The notes under the pieces were generated by a model that worked only from the letters and a program-made list of their open reading frames with translations, was not told the DNA's origin and ran no database searches. Below, one piece after another: positions 35,406-47,315 of a DNA stretch of 64,000 nucleotides. Source of the DNA: Cymodocea nodosa (Eukaryota > Streptophyta > Magnoliopsida > Alismatales > Cymodoceaceae); the NCBI GenBank assembly GCA_036874045.1, contig CM072336.1:13139001-13203000 (forward strand). Reading direction: 5' to 3'. Each line of letters begins with the position of its first letter. Within the stretch, counting starts at the first letter, position 1. Position numbers and translations under genes: made by a program.

Positions 35406-36420
35406 TTCTACGTTCTCTTTTAAAGAAAGGTTAGCTACATCCCAAAGAATTTCGTAAAAGTTCAGATTAGAAAATTTTTCAGTACTCCTCTGTGATGAAA
35501 ATTCCTAGGTAGGTGTTCTTACTAATCGTTTAGTGCTAGGAGAATGGGTTCATGTGCTCATAAATAAATAGCAGAAGATTAATTACATACCAGTCTGAAG
35601 CTTTCCATTTAATAAATATTTGTTGTCGGATGAAGTTGAATCAACTGCTTCTCCTTCCAGTTCCTCCAACGCATTCTCCTTTCTTTTAAAAGTGCTGGTA
35701 ACTCATAAATAACATTCTGTTTTATATATATACTGCACATTCATAAAGTGAATAAATCTCGTTGCAAGAACATGTCTTGCAACGTGCATTGTGGTTCCTG
35801 TTTTATGGGTACGTGTACCACTACTAATTTCAAATTTTGGTAACCGCTAAACCGATGAAGTTTCGTTCATGGTTAAAAAAAATAACCATTCTGCCTAATC
35901 CAAGAACTAACCTCGTTGAATTACAGATAACTCAACGGAACATAGTCGGTTACTGTTGTTAACTCCACGGACTAACTTCGTTGAGTTAACACTTGGCAAC
36001 CTCTAAGTTTTACTCTCGTAAGTTCCTCTTTGTTTTTTTTTTTTTTTTTTTTCATTTTGCTAATTGAAATAAAGTTAAATCTATGTTATTAATGCATCAT
36101 TCTGATTAAAATTTGTTTAAATCTGAACATTATATAAAGATTTAACTTACAGGTCATTTTATGTTATGCAAAATTTACATTTTATCTTGCAACAAGCAGA
36201 AATTTTTAAGCATTTATCCTGTCATTCAGCAAATTGTAAATCTGTTAAACATTCTTTCATAATATTTCACAAAATATGTATAACAGTCAATACATTCCAT
36301 TCATTTTCACATCCAAAACACGTATGAAAATTGGATCTGAAAAATTTACATTCATTAATATGAATCAATTACATTACAAGTGCATCATACAATTTTACAC
36401 AAGTAGACAAACAATACAAT
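35406..36420 (-). other. Spacer between transposon-protein ORF and gag (element E)
   Basis: No gene. A motif array (GTTGAATTACAGATAACTC, AACTCCACGGACTAACTTCG, GTTGAGTTAAC) fills 35905-35995. A poly-T run lies near 36030-36050. It is collinear with 7880-8990. Confidence 0.65.
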
Positions 36421-38649
36421 TTAATCTCTATGCCTAAGTTCATCTACTTCCTTTTGGAGTTTTTCTAATTGAAGCTCTAATTGATTAATCCTTTCTACTG
36501 CTCCTGTAATTCCTCTAGAAGGTATAGCTAATTCTGTAGCTACAAAATTTCTATATTCTTTCACTGAAATGGTTCTAGATCTGATCCTTTTTGATGCCTA
36601 TTTCATGAAATCAATACAGTCCACCATCAGCAGTGGAATCAAATCTCCATAAAATAATTTCTTCTTCACTATTTTCAGCTTGGAGATCAAAACTGCAGAC
36701 CAATTTATTTGGATCTTATTTACAACTACATATGTGGCCCATTTGACAAATTGACTTAATTCTATGTCATGGCCTTGTCGTTGATAGACATTCTTAATCA
36801 GAATGTTAGCTACCATGTGTGCTTTACCATTTAAATGCTTCAATCTGTTTAATAATGGCACACTAGGATTGATAGCTAAATAATCCTTAATTTGCTATTC
36901 AGTCCATTCAATTGCAGTTGTATCTTCCAAAGGTTTTGTTCCTTCATTCTTTAAACCAAAAATGTTGTGAAGAAGCTCTGGTGTTATCTGTACATCAGCT
37001 TCCTCCATGTTTGAAATTAATCCTCCTTCTCCTTCTCTTAAATTTGCATAAAAACAGGGCACTAAATTCTCATATACTACATGCCCTCTTTCTTGAGATA
37101 TGAATTGCAGTAGACCTTGGAATTCAAATAAATCTTTGATTTCTTGCATTCCATCCCAATTTACTGGTCTACTGTAAATAATGTCGTAACCCCTTATTTC
37201 TTGGTATTTGGTATAAGCTTCCTAACTACAAAAATGTACTTCATTCAAAATTGTTGTTTCAATCAGGTCAGGAATGTGACTTTGTTGTTCTAGAGGTGTT
37301 TGTACTTGATCTTCCTCTAACATAGGCTGCACTTGAACATTCTCTACAGATTCCTGAATTTTTGCTTTTGCTTCTATCTGTGGTGGTGAGCCGGCAGAAC
37401 TCTCCACTTTATCTTGAATTCTTTCCATAATTTGCTGAAGAGTTTCTTGCCCTTCAGTGGAATCTGTGAAGTTATTTTTGTCCAAATGGCTTCTTTCAAC
37501 CTCTTCATTTTCTGCTCTTTCTTTTTCCTCCTGACTACCAATCTATTTTGTTATTATTCTTTCTGATTCTGTAACAGATTGGGATGGAGTCATGGGCAAT
37601 TCAGTTTCTGCCCTAATTTCTGTTTCTTCTTGTACAGGCTGCAGACTAATTTCAGCCTGATTTTTTTCTTTTCTTTGCTCTTGCTGCTACAGCTCCTCCT
37701 GCTCCTCCTCAGAATCGGATAACAGGTTAATAAAAGTTTGCTCCACAGGCCTTGTAAATATTGGTACTTCAGATTTAATTTCTTCATATTCAGGCACTTT
37801 TTCTTTTCCTTTCTTTTCTCTGATTAGTTGTGCCTGTTCTTCCTCTTCAACTTCTGAAATTAAATCTACAAAAGTAGGCTCTACAAGCCTTCGAGCCACA
37901 GGTACTGGCTCTTCCTGTTTAACTCTTCTTATAACTGCTGGTCTCGACGGACCAGCCTCTCCTACAGCACTTGATTTAGTTGCTGCCTGATACTGTTCAA
38001 CTTTTATTTTGTATTGGGCCCTTATCCTTTCTTCGACCCTTTTTCTCTTAATGGCATCATATAAAATATGTGCCTTAGCTGTAGCTATCTCTTGAGTATC
38101 ACCTTGGTCTTTTGGTGTCTTGAGCAGGCTAGTAAATTGTTTCTCTTCTTCTTTAGTTCTCGGCCAAGCAAATGCAAGTCGTGGTAATGGTTCTCTTGGT
38201 TGAATTGGAGGTCCTAACTGCTGTTCCTCAAGAACAGGTCTTTCAGTAGTTAGTTCCTCCTATTCTCTTGCTTGTTGCTGCTGCCATATTGCCCATCTTG
38301 CATGACCAGCAATGCATTTCTTAAACCACAATCTGGTTTTACGTTGAATTAACTTTAGGGCTACTTCATTGTTTGGCCAAATTTTTCTTTCCTTGCTTAC
38401 TGCAATTTTAGTTGCCACTCTAATTCGTGTCTCCATTATCTATGGTATTTGTATTTCTAACTCAACCAAAATTTTCCTCAAGTTAAAGAGTTCTGATTTT
38501 ACCTTTTGTAGCTCTTTCTCTCTTGTTGTATTTTGGATCTTTTGCCGCGTGTGCCATTCTTTAGATTCCTTCAGAAACTGTGCGGTGTCCACTGCCTCTT
38601 CCCAGAATTTAGGCGTCATCTTCCTCATTGTGGAGTTACACAACAACAC
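36421..38649 (-). pseudogene. Plant-transposon-protein-like ORF (element E)
   Basis: All parts lie in one frame from the ATG at 38649 to the stop at 36421-36423, 743 codons, broken by about seven in-frame stops and no frameshift. The N-terminal third is helical and basic (MTPKFWEEAVDTAQFLKESK). The middle is acidic with repeated FVDLISE / FINLLSDSEEE motifs. The globular domain is EIKDLFEFQGLLQF, FYANL, ADVQITPELLHNIFGLKNEG, YQRQGH, NKIQINW. The C-terminus is a coiled coil. Four stops (37222, 37543, 37687, 36895) are CAG-to-TAG when compared with the 8991-10727 copy. It resembles the Transposase_32-like plant transposon protein domain; it sits where Athila env-like ORFs are found, but I see no signal peptide or clear membrane segment. 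Function is unknown. Confidence 0.82.
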
Positions 38650-38975
38650 GGAATCGCTCTGATTTCTACTGTTCTAGATTCTAAATGATTTACCGGATAA
38701 TGCCCCTAAAACCCTAGGTTTTAGTTTAAATAAACCCTAAGTTTAGGCAGGTAATTGAGTCATTTCCCGATCCAACTATTACTATTTTATCCACGGTCTT
38801 AGCTACAGTACTCCGTTGACTAACTCAAGACTCAACGGAGTAAGCTCGTTGAGTTAAGCATAACTCAACGGACTTCCTGTACAAACAGATATAATAATAA
38901 AATACTACAGATAATAGTTTTTCTATTTTTTTTTTTTTTACTGGTTTAACCGATACTAGGTTTCGGTCAAACCTA

Positions 38976-39007
<32 letters not shown>

Positions 39008-39214
39008 TTATTTATTTATTTTTCGGTTGAACTGATACTATGTTTTGGTAAAACCAACATTTTTTTTCTGAAAATTAATATACATATTTTTTTATGTTCC
39101 GGTCATACCGATGGATCCAATCGGTTGAACTGCAACGATTTTTTATATTTCATATTTATATATATATATATTTTTTTTTTTTTCTTTTTATAAACATAAA
39201 AAATTAATTTCTTA
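38650..39214 (-). other. pol to third-ORF spacer with inverted-repeat array
   Basis: No gene. It has an array of AACTCAACGGACT / GTTGAGTTA words (38811-38876), then several half-palindromes of the type GGTTTAACCGATAC / GGTTTCGGTCAAACC (38940-39135), with (TA)n tracts around 38980-39010 and 39150-39172. A similar array is at 46700-46990. Confidence 0.65.
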
Positions 39215-42200
39215 CTAAGTAAAGCTCGAGTAGTCCTCTACTCTAACTTCTTCTATAATTCCAAAGGAGCTTTTTGATGTTTTTAGAATAGGTTTCAGTC
39301 TTTGTCCGTTTACTTTAAATATATTCTGATTTTTAGGATTTTCAATTTCAATACTCCATAAGGGTAAATATTTCGAACTATGTAAGGTCCTACCCATCTA
39401 GATTTTAGTTTTCCCGGATGGTTATGGAGTCTAGCCATATGAAGATATACTTCTTGCCCTATTTCAAAGCTTTTAGGAATAATTTTTCTATCATGCCAAA
39501 ATTTAATTTTTTCTTTTTCTCTTATAGTTTTCGAATAAGCTTCATTTCTAAATTCTTCTAATTCAATTAATTACATTTTTCTATTTTCAGCTGCTTGATT
39601 TAAATTAGTGTTCAGAGTTTTTAATGCCCAATAAGCTTTATGTTCTATTTCAGTAGGTAAATGACAACTTTTTCCATATACTAGCCTATAAAGTGACATA
39701 CCTAAGCTCGTTTTATAAGTAGTTCTATAAGCCCAAAGTGCATCTATCAATCTATTAGCCCAAACTGTTCTAGTAGGATTTACTACTTTTTCTAAGATTA
39801 ATTTAATTTGTTTGTTTGCACTTTCTACTTGTCCACTTGTTTGCAGATGATATGATGTTGCAATTTTGTGGTTTACTCCATATTTCTTCATTAAGGCTTC
39901 AAAACTTCTATTATAGAAATGAGTTCCTCTATCACAGATAATAGCTTTAGGTATTCCAAATCTGGCAAATATATTTGTTCTTATAAATTGTATTACCACT
40001 TTATTGTCATTAGTTTTTGTAGGAATAGCTTCTATCCATTTAGATACATAATCCACCCCCAACAATATGTAATTAAATTAATTAGACATAGGAAATGGAC
40101 CCATAAAATCTATTCCCCACACATCAAAGATTTCAACCTCAACAATAGGATTAAGAGGCATCATATTCCTCTTTGATATTCTTCCTATTTGTTGACATCT
40201 TAAACAACTTAAGCAATATTTATGAGCATCTTTGAATAGTGTTGGCCAATAAAACCCACATTGTAGAATTTCTGCAGCAGTTTTCCCTAAACCAAAATGC
40301 CCTCCACAAGCTTGGTCATGACAGAAAGACAATATGCTCAGATATTCAGTTTCTGAAACACACCTCCTTAAAACTAGATTAGGACATTTCTTAAATAAGT
40401 ATGGGTCTTTCCAATGGTAATATTTTACTCTTGAGAAAAATAATTTCTTATCCTGTCTATTCCAATCCTTAGGTGTTAGACTTGTAACTAAATAATTAAC
40501 TATGTCTACATACCAAGGTATTGTGTTGATGGTCATTAATTGTTCATCAGGAAAATTATCTTTAATTTCAATATTTGATTTTTCTATTTGTAATCTTGAT
40601 AAATGATCTGCTACTACATTCTCACAACCTTTTTTATCTTTAATTTCTAGATCAAATTCTTGTAATAATAATATCCATCGAATCAATCTAGGTTTAGTTT
40701 CATTTTTCTTTATTAGATGTTTTAGAGCTGAATGATCTGTGTATACTATTACTTTAGCTCCAATCAGGTATGATCTAAACTTTTCTAAAGCAAACACAAC
40801 AGCTAATAATTCTTTTTCAGTAGTTGTGTAATTAACTTGAGCATCATTTAAGGTTTTGCTTGCATAATGAATCACTCTAGGAGATTTTTCTATCTTCTAT
40901 CCTAACACTACTCCTACAACAAAATCAGAAGCATCGCACATTAATTCAAATGGATAATTCCAATCAGGTGCTTGAATTATAGGAGTTGAAATTAAGCTAG
41001 TCTTAAGTCTGAAAAATGCTTCTTTACAATTTTTATCAAAGTTAAATGGAACATCTTTTAATAGATTAGTTAAAGGTCTAGCTATCTTGCTAAAGTCTTT
41101 AATAAATCTTCTATAAAAACCAGCATATCCTAGAAATGATCTAATATCTTTTTCTGATTTAGGTTCTGGTAGATTAGAAATTACTTCTATTTTAGCTTTA
41201 CCTACTTCCAACCCTTTCTTAGAAACAACATGCCCTAAGACTATTCCTTGTTTAACCATGAAGTGACATTTTTCCCAATTTAAAACCAGATTTTTTTCCA
41301 CGCAATGTTTTAATATTAAGTCTAAATTTTTTAAACAGACTTCATATGAGTTGCCATATACAGTAAAATCATCCATAAATATTTCTAAAAAATCTTCAGT
41401 CATTCTAGTAAATATGCCTTGCATACACCTTTGAAAAGTTGCTGGTGCATTGCATAATCCGAATGGCATTCTCTTAAAAGCATAAGTTCCATTAGGACAG
41501 GTGAAAGTTATTTTCTCTTGATCCTCTAATGCTACTAGAATTTGATTATACCTTGAATACACGTCCAGGAAACAAAAATATTCTTGCCTTGCTAATCTTT
41601 CTAGCATTTGATCTATAAAAGGTAAGGGAAAATGATCTTTCCTAGTCATAGCATTTAGCTTTCTATAGTTTATACATACTCTCCAGCCTGATTGAATTCT
41701 AGTAGGTATCAAGTCTTGACTTTCATTCCTAATAACTATTAATCCTGATTTCTTGGGAACAACATGGATTGGACTAACCCACGAGCTATTAGAAATCAGA
41801 TAAATTATGTCATTATCTAACCATTTAACTATTTCCTTCTTGACTACTTCTTTAAGGTTTGGATTTAATCTCCTCTCAGGAATTCTAATAGGTTTAGCAT
41901 TCTCTTCTAAATATATGTGATGATAGCATAAAGTTGGACTTAACCCTTTTATATTAGTCATAGTCCATCCTATTGCTTCTTTATAACCTTTTACTACATC
42001 TTTTAATTCAACTCTTTGATCCTCTTTTAAATCTGAAGCAATAATGATTGGACAGGTTCGTTTATCTTCTAGAAATATATAGGTTAATTCAGGAGGTAAA
42101 GGTTTTAATTCTAAATGTTGCCCATCAGAAGCTAGAGCTCGTAATTGAACATCATCATTTTCTAAATCAATTTCTTCCATATCTCCTTCTATATTTATGC

Positions 42201-43828
42201 TTTCACTTTCTTCTAAAATTTCAGAGTTGATTTGCCTATTTAATTCTTCTTGAATCACATCATCTAATATATCTCCTTCATCCTCTAAAAAGTCTATGGT
42301 ATGTAAGGACATTTCTAACTCTTCAAACCTTTCTGGTTTGAAAATATTTAATTGAGTATCCTCATTACCATATGCTAACTTCATTACTCTAGTTTTACAA
42401 TTTATAACAGCCTCTGATGTTGCTAAAAATGGCCTTCCCAAAATTAAAGATGTATCACTATTTTTATGCTTAATTTGTTGGGAATCCAGAATTACAATAT
42501 CAATAGGATATATAAAATTCTTGATTTTAATTAAGACATCATCTATTTTTCCTCTCGGATATCTTATACTTCTATCAACTAATTGAATAACCGTACTAGC
42601 AGAAGTTAAGCCTTCTAATCCTAAGGATGCAAATATATCACTTGGCATAACATTTATACCTGCACCTAAGTCTATTAAGGTTCTTTCTAGAATGGTATTT
42701 CCTATGGTGCATGATATAACAGGGATTCCAGGATTAAATAACTTTTTAGGAATTTGTGGCAGAAATAGGGAATTACTTTGCTCAACTAAAAAGACCTTTC
42801 TAAGAACTTTTCGCTCTCTTTTCTTAGTACACCAATACTTAAGAAATTTAGCATAAGGTGGCATTTTCTGCAATAGATCTAATAAAGGAATGCTAACTTG
42901 TACTTTTTCAAAAATTTCTCTGATTTTCTCTTGTTTTTCAGATATTGTTTGTTGTAATCTTTCAGAATAGGGTGCTAAAGATTTTGATTTGAATGACTCC
43001 TTTTTTTTTCAGTTGATTTGTTTTATCATTTTTAGCTTCATTCGCAGATTCAGATTGTTCTTTAGTGATTTTTAGATTTTCAGCTATTACATTTTCATTA
43101 TCATTTTGATTTTGAGCTTTTGGTGGTATATCAGTTCCAGATCTTAATGTTATACATACATCTTCCAGATTTTCGTTACTCTCATGATGTTTTTGTATAT
43201 CATTTTCATGATTATGATCTTTAATTGTTTTTAGTTTTAAAGTGCATTCTTTAAATTCTCTTGCATTAGTATTTTCTGTTTGCTATATATTTTGCAAATT
43301 ATGCAAGTTTATAACATTATAATCTTCATTGTCCTGTTGCATAACTTGTATTTTCATTGTATATTCGTCTAATGTTTTTAATTTTCTTTCCAGATTATCC
43401 AATTTCATTGCATTCAATTTTTGATCAATTTTCATTATGATTTTTTCAATTTTGTAAATTATATCCTTTTTAGGTTCTGAATATGCATCCTTATAATTTA
43501 ATTGGTTGACTTCTTGTTGTTGACACATAAAGTATTCTAATTTGTCCAGATTTTGCTCTATACTATGCTCCAATCTGTCATACCTATCCCAAACTTCAGT
43601 GTCTCTCATCATATTACACATTCTATACTGACCATCAGTTGGGTAAACTATAAGATTCTCATACTCGGATCTGTTATACTAAGGATAATTCATTTGTTGT
43701 TCATGGGATCTAACCATTTGTAAATGTCTCAGTTCCAAACAGTCAGAAATGTCGTGTCCTTTAGAATTACAGAATTCACATATGCTAATTACAGGTTTTA
43801 GAAATCTTTGAGCATAAGCATATGCCAT
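39215..43828 (-). pseudogene. Athila pol: CCHC-PR-RT-RNase H-IN (element E)
   Basis: The best pol in the window. The frame begins MAYAYAQRFLKP (43828) and reaches an intact zinc knuckle CEFCNSKGHDISDC (CX2CX4HX4C) almost at once. Then come a coiled coil, protease TLIDLGAGINVMP, RT with MPFGLCNAPATFQRCM and FMDDF, RNase H (CDAS, TEKELLA, YTDHSAL, VADHLSR), and integrase with CX2C (CLRCQQ) and an intact D,D35E triad ([21 protein letters not shown]). From 42873 to 39571 the frame is constant with stops only. Frame changes lie near 43000 (a homopolymer) and 39400. A TAG at 40897-40899 separates RT and RNase H. No capsid domain precedes the knuckle. Confidence 0.95.
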
Positions 43829-43911
43829 ATTCTCAATTACAAAGGAAAACACACAACTCTAGCTATTAAAACGAAATAGCTCTAACAATTGCTTATATTA
43901 ATTCAATTCAA
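43829..43911. other. Inverted junction of element E leader with a plus-strand pol fragment
   Basis: The minus strand still matches the leader before pol in H1 (AAGCAATTGTTAGAGCTATTTCG against 25181-25203). It stops about 43905, and plus-strand RNase H sequence begins at 43912. The 5' LTR and primer site of element E are missing. Confidence 0.7.
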
Positions 43912-44392
43912 GATAAAAAAGGTTGTGAGAATGTAGTAGTAGATCATTTATCAAGATTACAAATAGAAAAATCAAATTTTGAAATTAAGGATAATTTTCC
44001 TAATGAACAATTAATGACCATCAACACAATGCCTTGGTATGTAGACATAGTTAATTACTTAGTTACCGGTTTAACACCTAAAGATTGGAATAGACAAGAT
44101 AAGAAATTGTTCTTTTCAAGAGTAAAATATTACTATTGGGAAGACTCATACTTATTTAAGAAATGTCTTGATCTGGTTTTAAGGAGGTGTGTTCTAGAAA
44201 CTGAATATTAGAGCATATTGTCTTTCTGCCATGACCAAGCATGTGGAGGGCATTTTGGTTCAGGGAAAACTGTTGCTAAAATTTTGCAATGTGGATTTTA
44301 TTGGCCAACACTATTCAAAGATGCTCATAAATATTACTTAAGTTGTTTAAAATGTTAACAAATAGGAAGAATATCAAAGAGGAATATGCTGC
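43912..44392 (+). pseudogene. Athila RNase H / integrase fragment (duplicate of 28471-28951)
   Basis: It reads [19 protein letters not shown], then the integrase zinc region [16 protein letters not shown] and ISKRNM, and ends at the same base as the H1 copy, where an LTR begins. It has the same TAG before SILSFCHDQ as H1. It is a near-identical direct repeat of H1's segment. Confidence 0.88.
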
Positions 44393-45997
44393 TGTTTGCG
44401 TTTTCCCAACACTACACTAGAAAAACTTGGATTTGTTACTTCTATTTTTAATTAGTTAGTTTATCTTTATGCCTATTATTTCTTTTAGAAGTAAATAAAC
44501 AACCTTTAATACAATTTAGATATTAATTCCAATTTGTACTTTAACTACAAGTGCATAGTGTCTATTGTATCAGTGTGCAAGTACAGGTCGATCCCATAGG
44601 GAATTGCTGAAGAATTTGAGAACTGTTCATTTGTTAATAATCAAATGTATATATTCAATAAGCTCTCTGTTGAATTACAATTAACTCAATGGACTAACCT
44701 CGTGGACTTAAGTTAACTCCATGAGCTTGTCTTTTTTTTTAATACTGCTATTTACAAAGGAATTCGGCCAACCATTGGGCGATTTCACAGATTGTAAATA
44801 ACATCAATTAAGCTCTTTAATGTTAGTTAACATTGGATTTATCATTAAGCAATACTAACATTCAGATAATTCAAACAGTAACCATTAAAATCTTTAAGTC
44901 TTTTGTACGAACCGATTTTAGTAAATTGTAAAACTAAAATAAATATAAAACAATCACACATTGACAAAGATACATTAATCACGATACAACACAAACAATA
45001 CAACACTCAAATACAACATAAAAACATAGATAAATTGTTTTTGTGTTTTTGTTTTAATATGAACATGAGAATGGGCGAAAGGTGAAATGTAAAGTAATCT
45101 CACTTGATAGTAAATACTTCCGACACTACTTGCGACGCGATTACACCACTGAAAATTAAACCACCTACAATTCTGTCTCCTCTCCCTATAGAATCGCGAG
45201 TCCAGAATTATAAGATGATTTTCTCTTCAGCATACAGGCATCAACCTGAAGCCAAGGCTAAAAGCTTTACGATCTCCTGAAATATGAGTCGACGCTTGGT
45301 GAAAATGGTTTCCCTTCCCACGACGCGATCACTCCTCACAATGGTTGTCAGGCACTGTGTTTGGCTCGGAATTGACTCGACATCAGGCAAGTATCCTCAC
45401 AGACCTTTGATGGTTGGTGATTATGGTGGTGATGATGGTGATGGTGATGGTGATGATGATTGTTGGTGTGGAACTTCAGAGAATTGCGACGCTCATCCTC
45501 CTCTACATACACTTTCCGCCCATCGATCACACTTCTTCTTTTTTTCTTCTTTTCTTTTATATTTCTTCGGTAGTAACTGCTTCTACTTGAATGGTCGGTT
45601 GGATTTCCTTCATTCGTATCAAAAGAGATTACATGGCACGTAGAACATGACACGTGTCCTTAGGTATTTTATAAATAAAAAGAGATTTCGGAGAGTTACA
45701 TGGCTAACTATCTGATGCCCAGCTGCAATTTCGGATAGTTATAGATAACTCTCCGAAAGTTCACTTAAGTCATGCATTATGGTTTTAACACGTGTACTTC
45801 AGGAAATAATAAACTCTTCTCTCAAAACATAACTATCCGGCAATTTAAACATAACTATCCGATACATGTTCAGTTTTAAACATAATTGTCTGAAATATCA
45901 GAAAATTCGGATACTTAAGAATTTCACAGCCTGCAACTTACCGACAGTTTAGAAATGTACTAAATTAACATTAATTCCCCCAAATTAAACAGATTCT
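44393..45997 (-). mobile_element. Athila LTR, duplicate of the element E LTR, truncated
   Basis: It is collinear with 28952-31044, with the same left junction (ATGCTGC then TGTTTGCG). An internal deletion of roughly 0.5 kb lies near 45625-45640 and the last ~120 bases are lost at 45997, where plus-strand integrase sequence resumes. A (GGT/GAT)n stretch lies at 45424-45462. Confidence 0.85.
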
Positions 45998-46596
45998 TAG
46001 AAATTAAGTTAATCTTAGAAAAAGTAGTAAATCCTACTAGAACAAATTGGGCTAATAGATTGATAGATGCACTTTGGGCTTATAGAACTGCTTATAAGAC
46101 AAACTTTGGTATGTCACCTTTTAGGCTAGTATATGGAAAAAGTTGTCATTTACCAGTTGAAATTGAACATAAAGCTTATTGGGCATTAAAAACTCTGAAT
46201 ACTAATTTAAATCAAGCTACTGAAAATAGGAAAATACAATTGATTGAATTAGAAGAATTTAGGAATGAAGTTTATTCAAAAATTGTAAGAGAAAAGGAGA
46301 AAATGAAGTTTTGGCATGACAGGAAAATTATTCCAAAAACTTTTGAAATAGGACAAGAAGTATATCTTTACATGACTAGACTCCATAACCATCTAGGAAA
46401 ATTAAGATCTAGATGGGCAGAACCTTACATAGTTTGAAATATTTATCCCTATGGAGTTATTAAAATTGAAAATCCTAAAAATTAGAATATATTTAAAGTA
46501 AATGGACAAAGACTTAGGCCTATTTTGAAAATACCAAAAAGTTCCTTTGGAATTATAAAAGAAGTAAGAGTAAAGGATTACTCGGGTTTCACTTAG
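45998..46596 (+). pseudogene. Athila integrase C-terminal region (element H2)
   Basis: From AAGTTAATCTTAGAAAAAG it reads [44 protein letters not shown] and the chromatin-facing C-terminus ([30 protein letters not shown]), ending at TAG 46594-46596. Two internal TAG stops. The catalytic part of integrase was lost between 44392 and 45998. Confidence 0.88.
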
Positions 46597-47315
46597 TAAG
46601 AAATTTTCTGAATATAAAAAAAAAACCTTATTTAAATATAATCACAGTTAAATTGAAAGGAATTATCGATTTTACTGAAACATATTTTAAAAAGAAAAAA
46701 ATTGTTGCGATTTAATAGACAAGATCCATTGGTCTGATCGAAACACAAAAATATAAAAAGATATTTATATTATATTTAGTTTAATGTCAGTGTTACCGAA
46801 GTATAGTATCGGTTCAACTGATAGAAAAAAAAAGAAAAAAAGAAAAGATATATGTAATTTAGGTTCAACCGAGGAATATAACGGTTTGATTGAAAAATTT
46901 TAAAGTGTGGAAAAAGTAAGATCGGTTAGACTGGAAATTCTTTGGTCTTGACCGAAGTAAAAATTATTATTATATGTATTTTTATTAGATATAACTTTAC
47001 GGGAAGTCTGTTGAGTTACAATTAACTCAACGAACTTACTCCATTGAGTCTAGGATAAGTTAACGAATTTACCCCGTTGAGTTAACTCTAACTCAATGGA
47101 GTATTGTAGTTAAGTCTACGAACTAAGTCTGTGGAGTTAACCGTAATTCCATAGATGAGAGAGCGAGAGTTTTGTGTGGGAAGTGACCCGATTAACCGCT
47201 TAAACTTAGGGCTTATTTATACTAAACTTAGGGTTTGGGGGCATTATTCGTAGAATCATTTAGAACTTAGAATAGTAAAGATCAGAGCAATTTCGTTCCA
47301 TTGTGTAACTCCACA
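46597..47315 (+). other. pol to third-ORF spacer (element H2)
   Basis: No gene. It contains half-palindromes such as ATCGGTTCAACTGATAG and GATCGGTTAGACTGG (46700-46990). A dense AACTCAACGAACTTACTCC / GTTGAGTTAAC array follows (47010-47150), as in 38650-39214. Confidence 0.65.

Noticed and set aside
36421-38649. Calling the third ORF an envelope gene
   Set aside because: The position fits Athila env-like ORFs, but I saw no signal peptide, fusion peptide or clear membrane anchor. The sequence looks acidic, globular and coiled-coil, closer to the plant transposon protein family.
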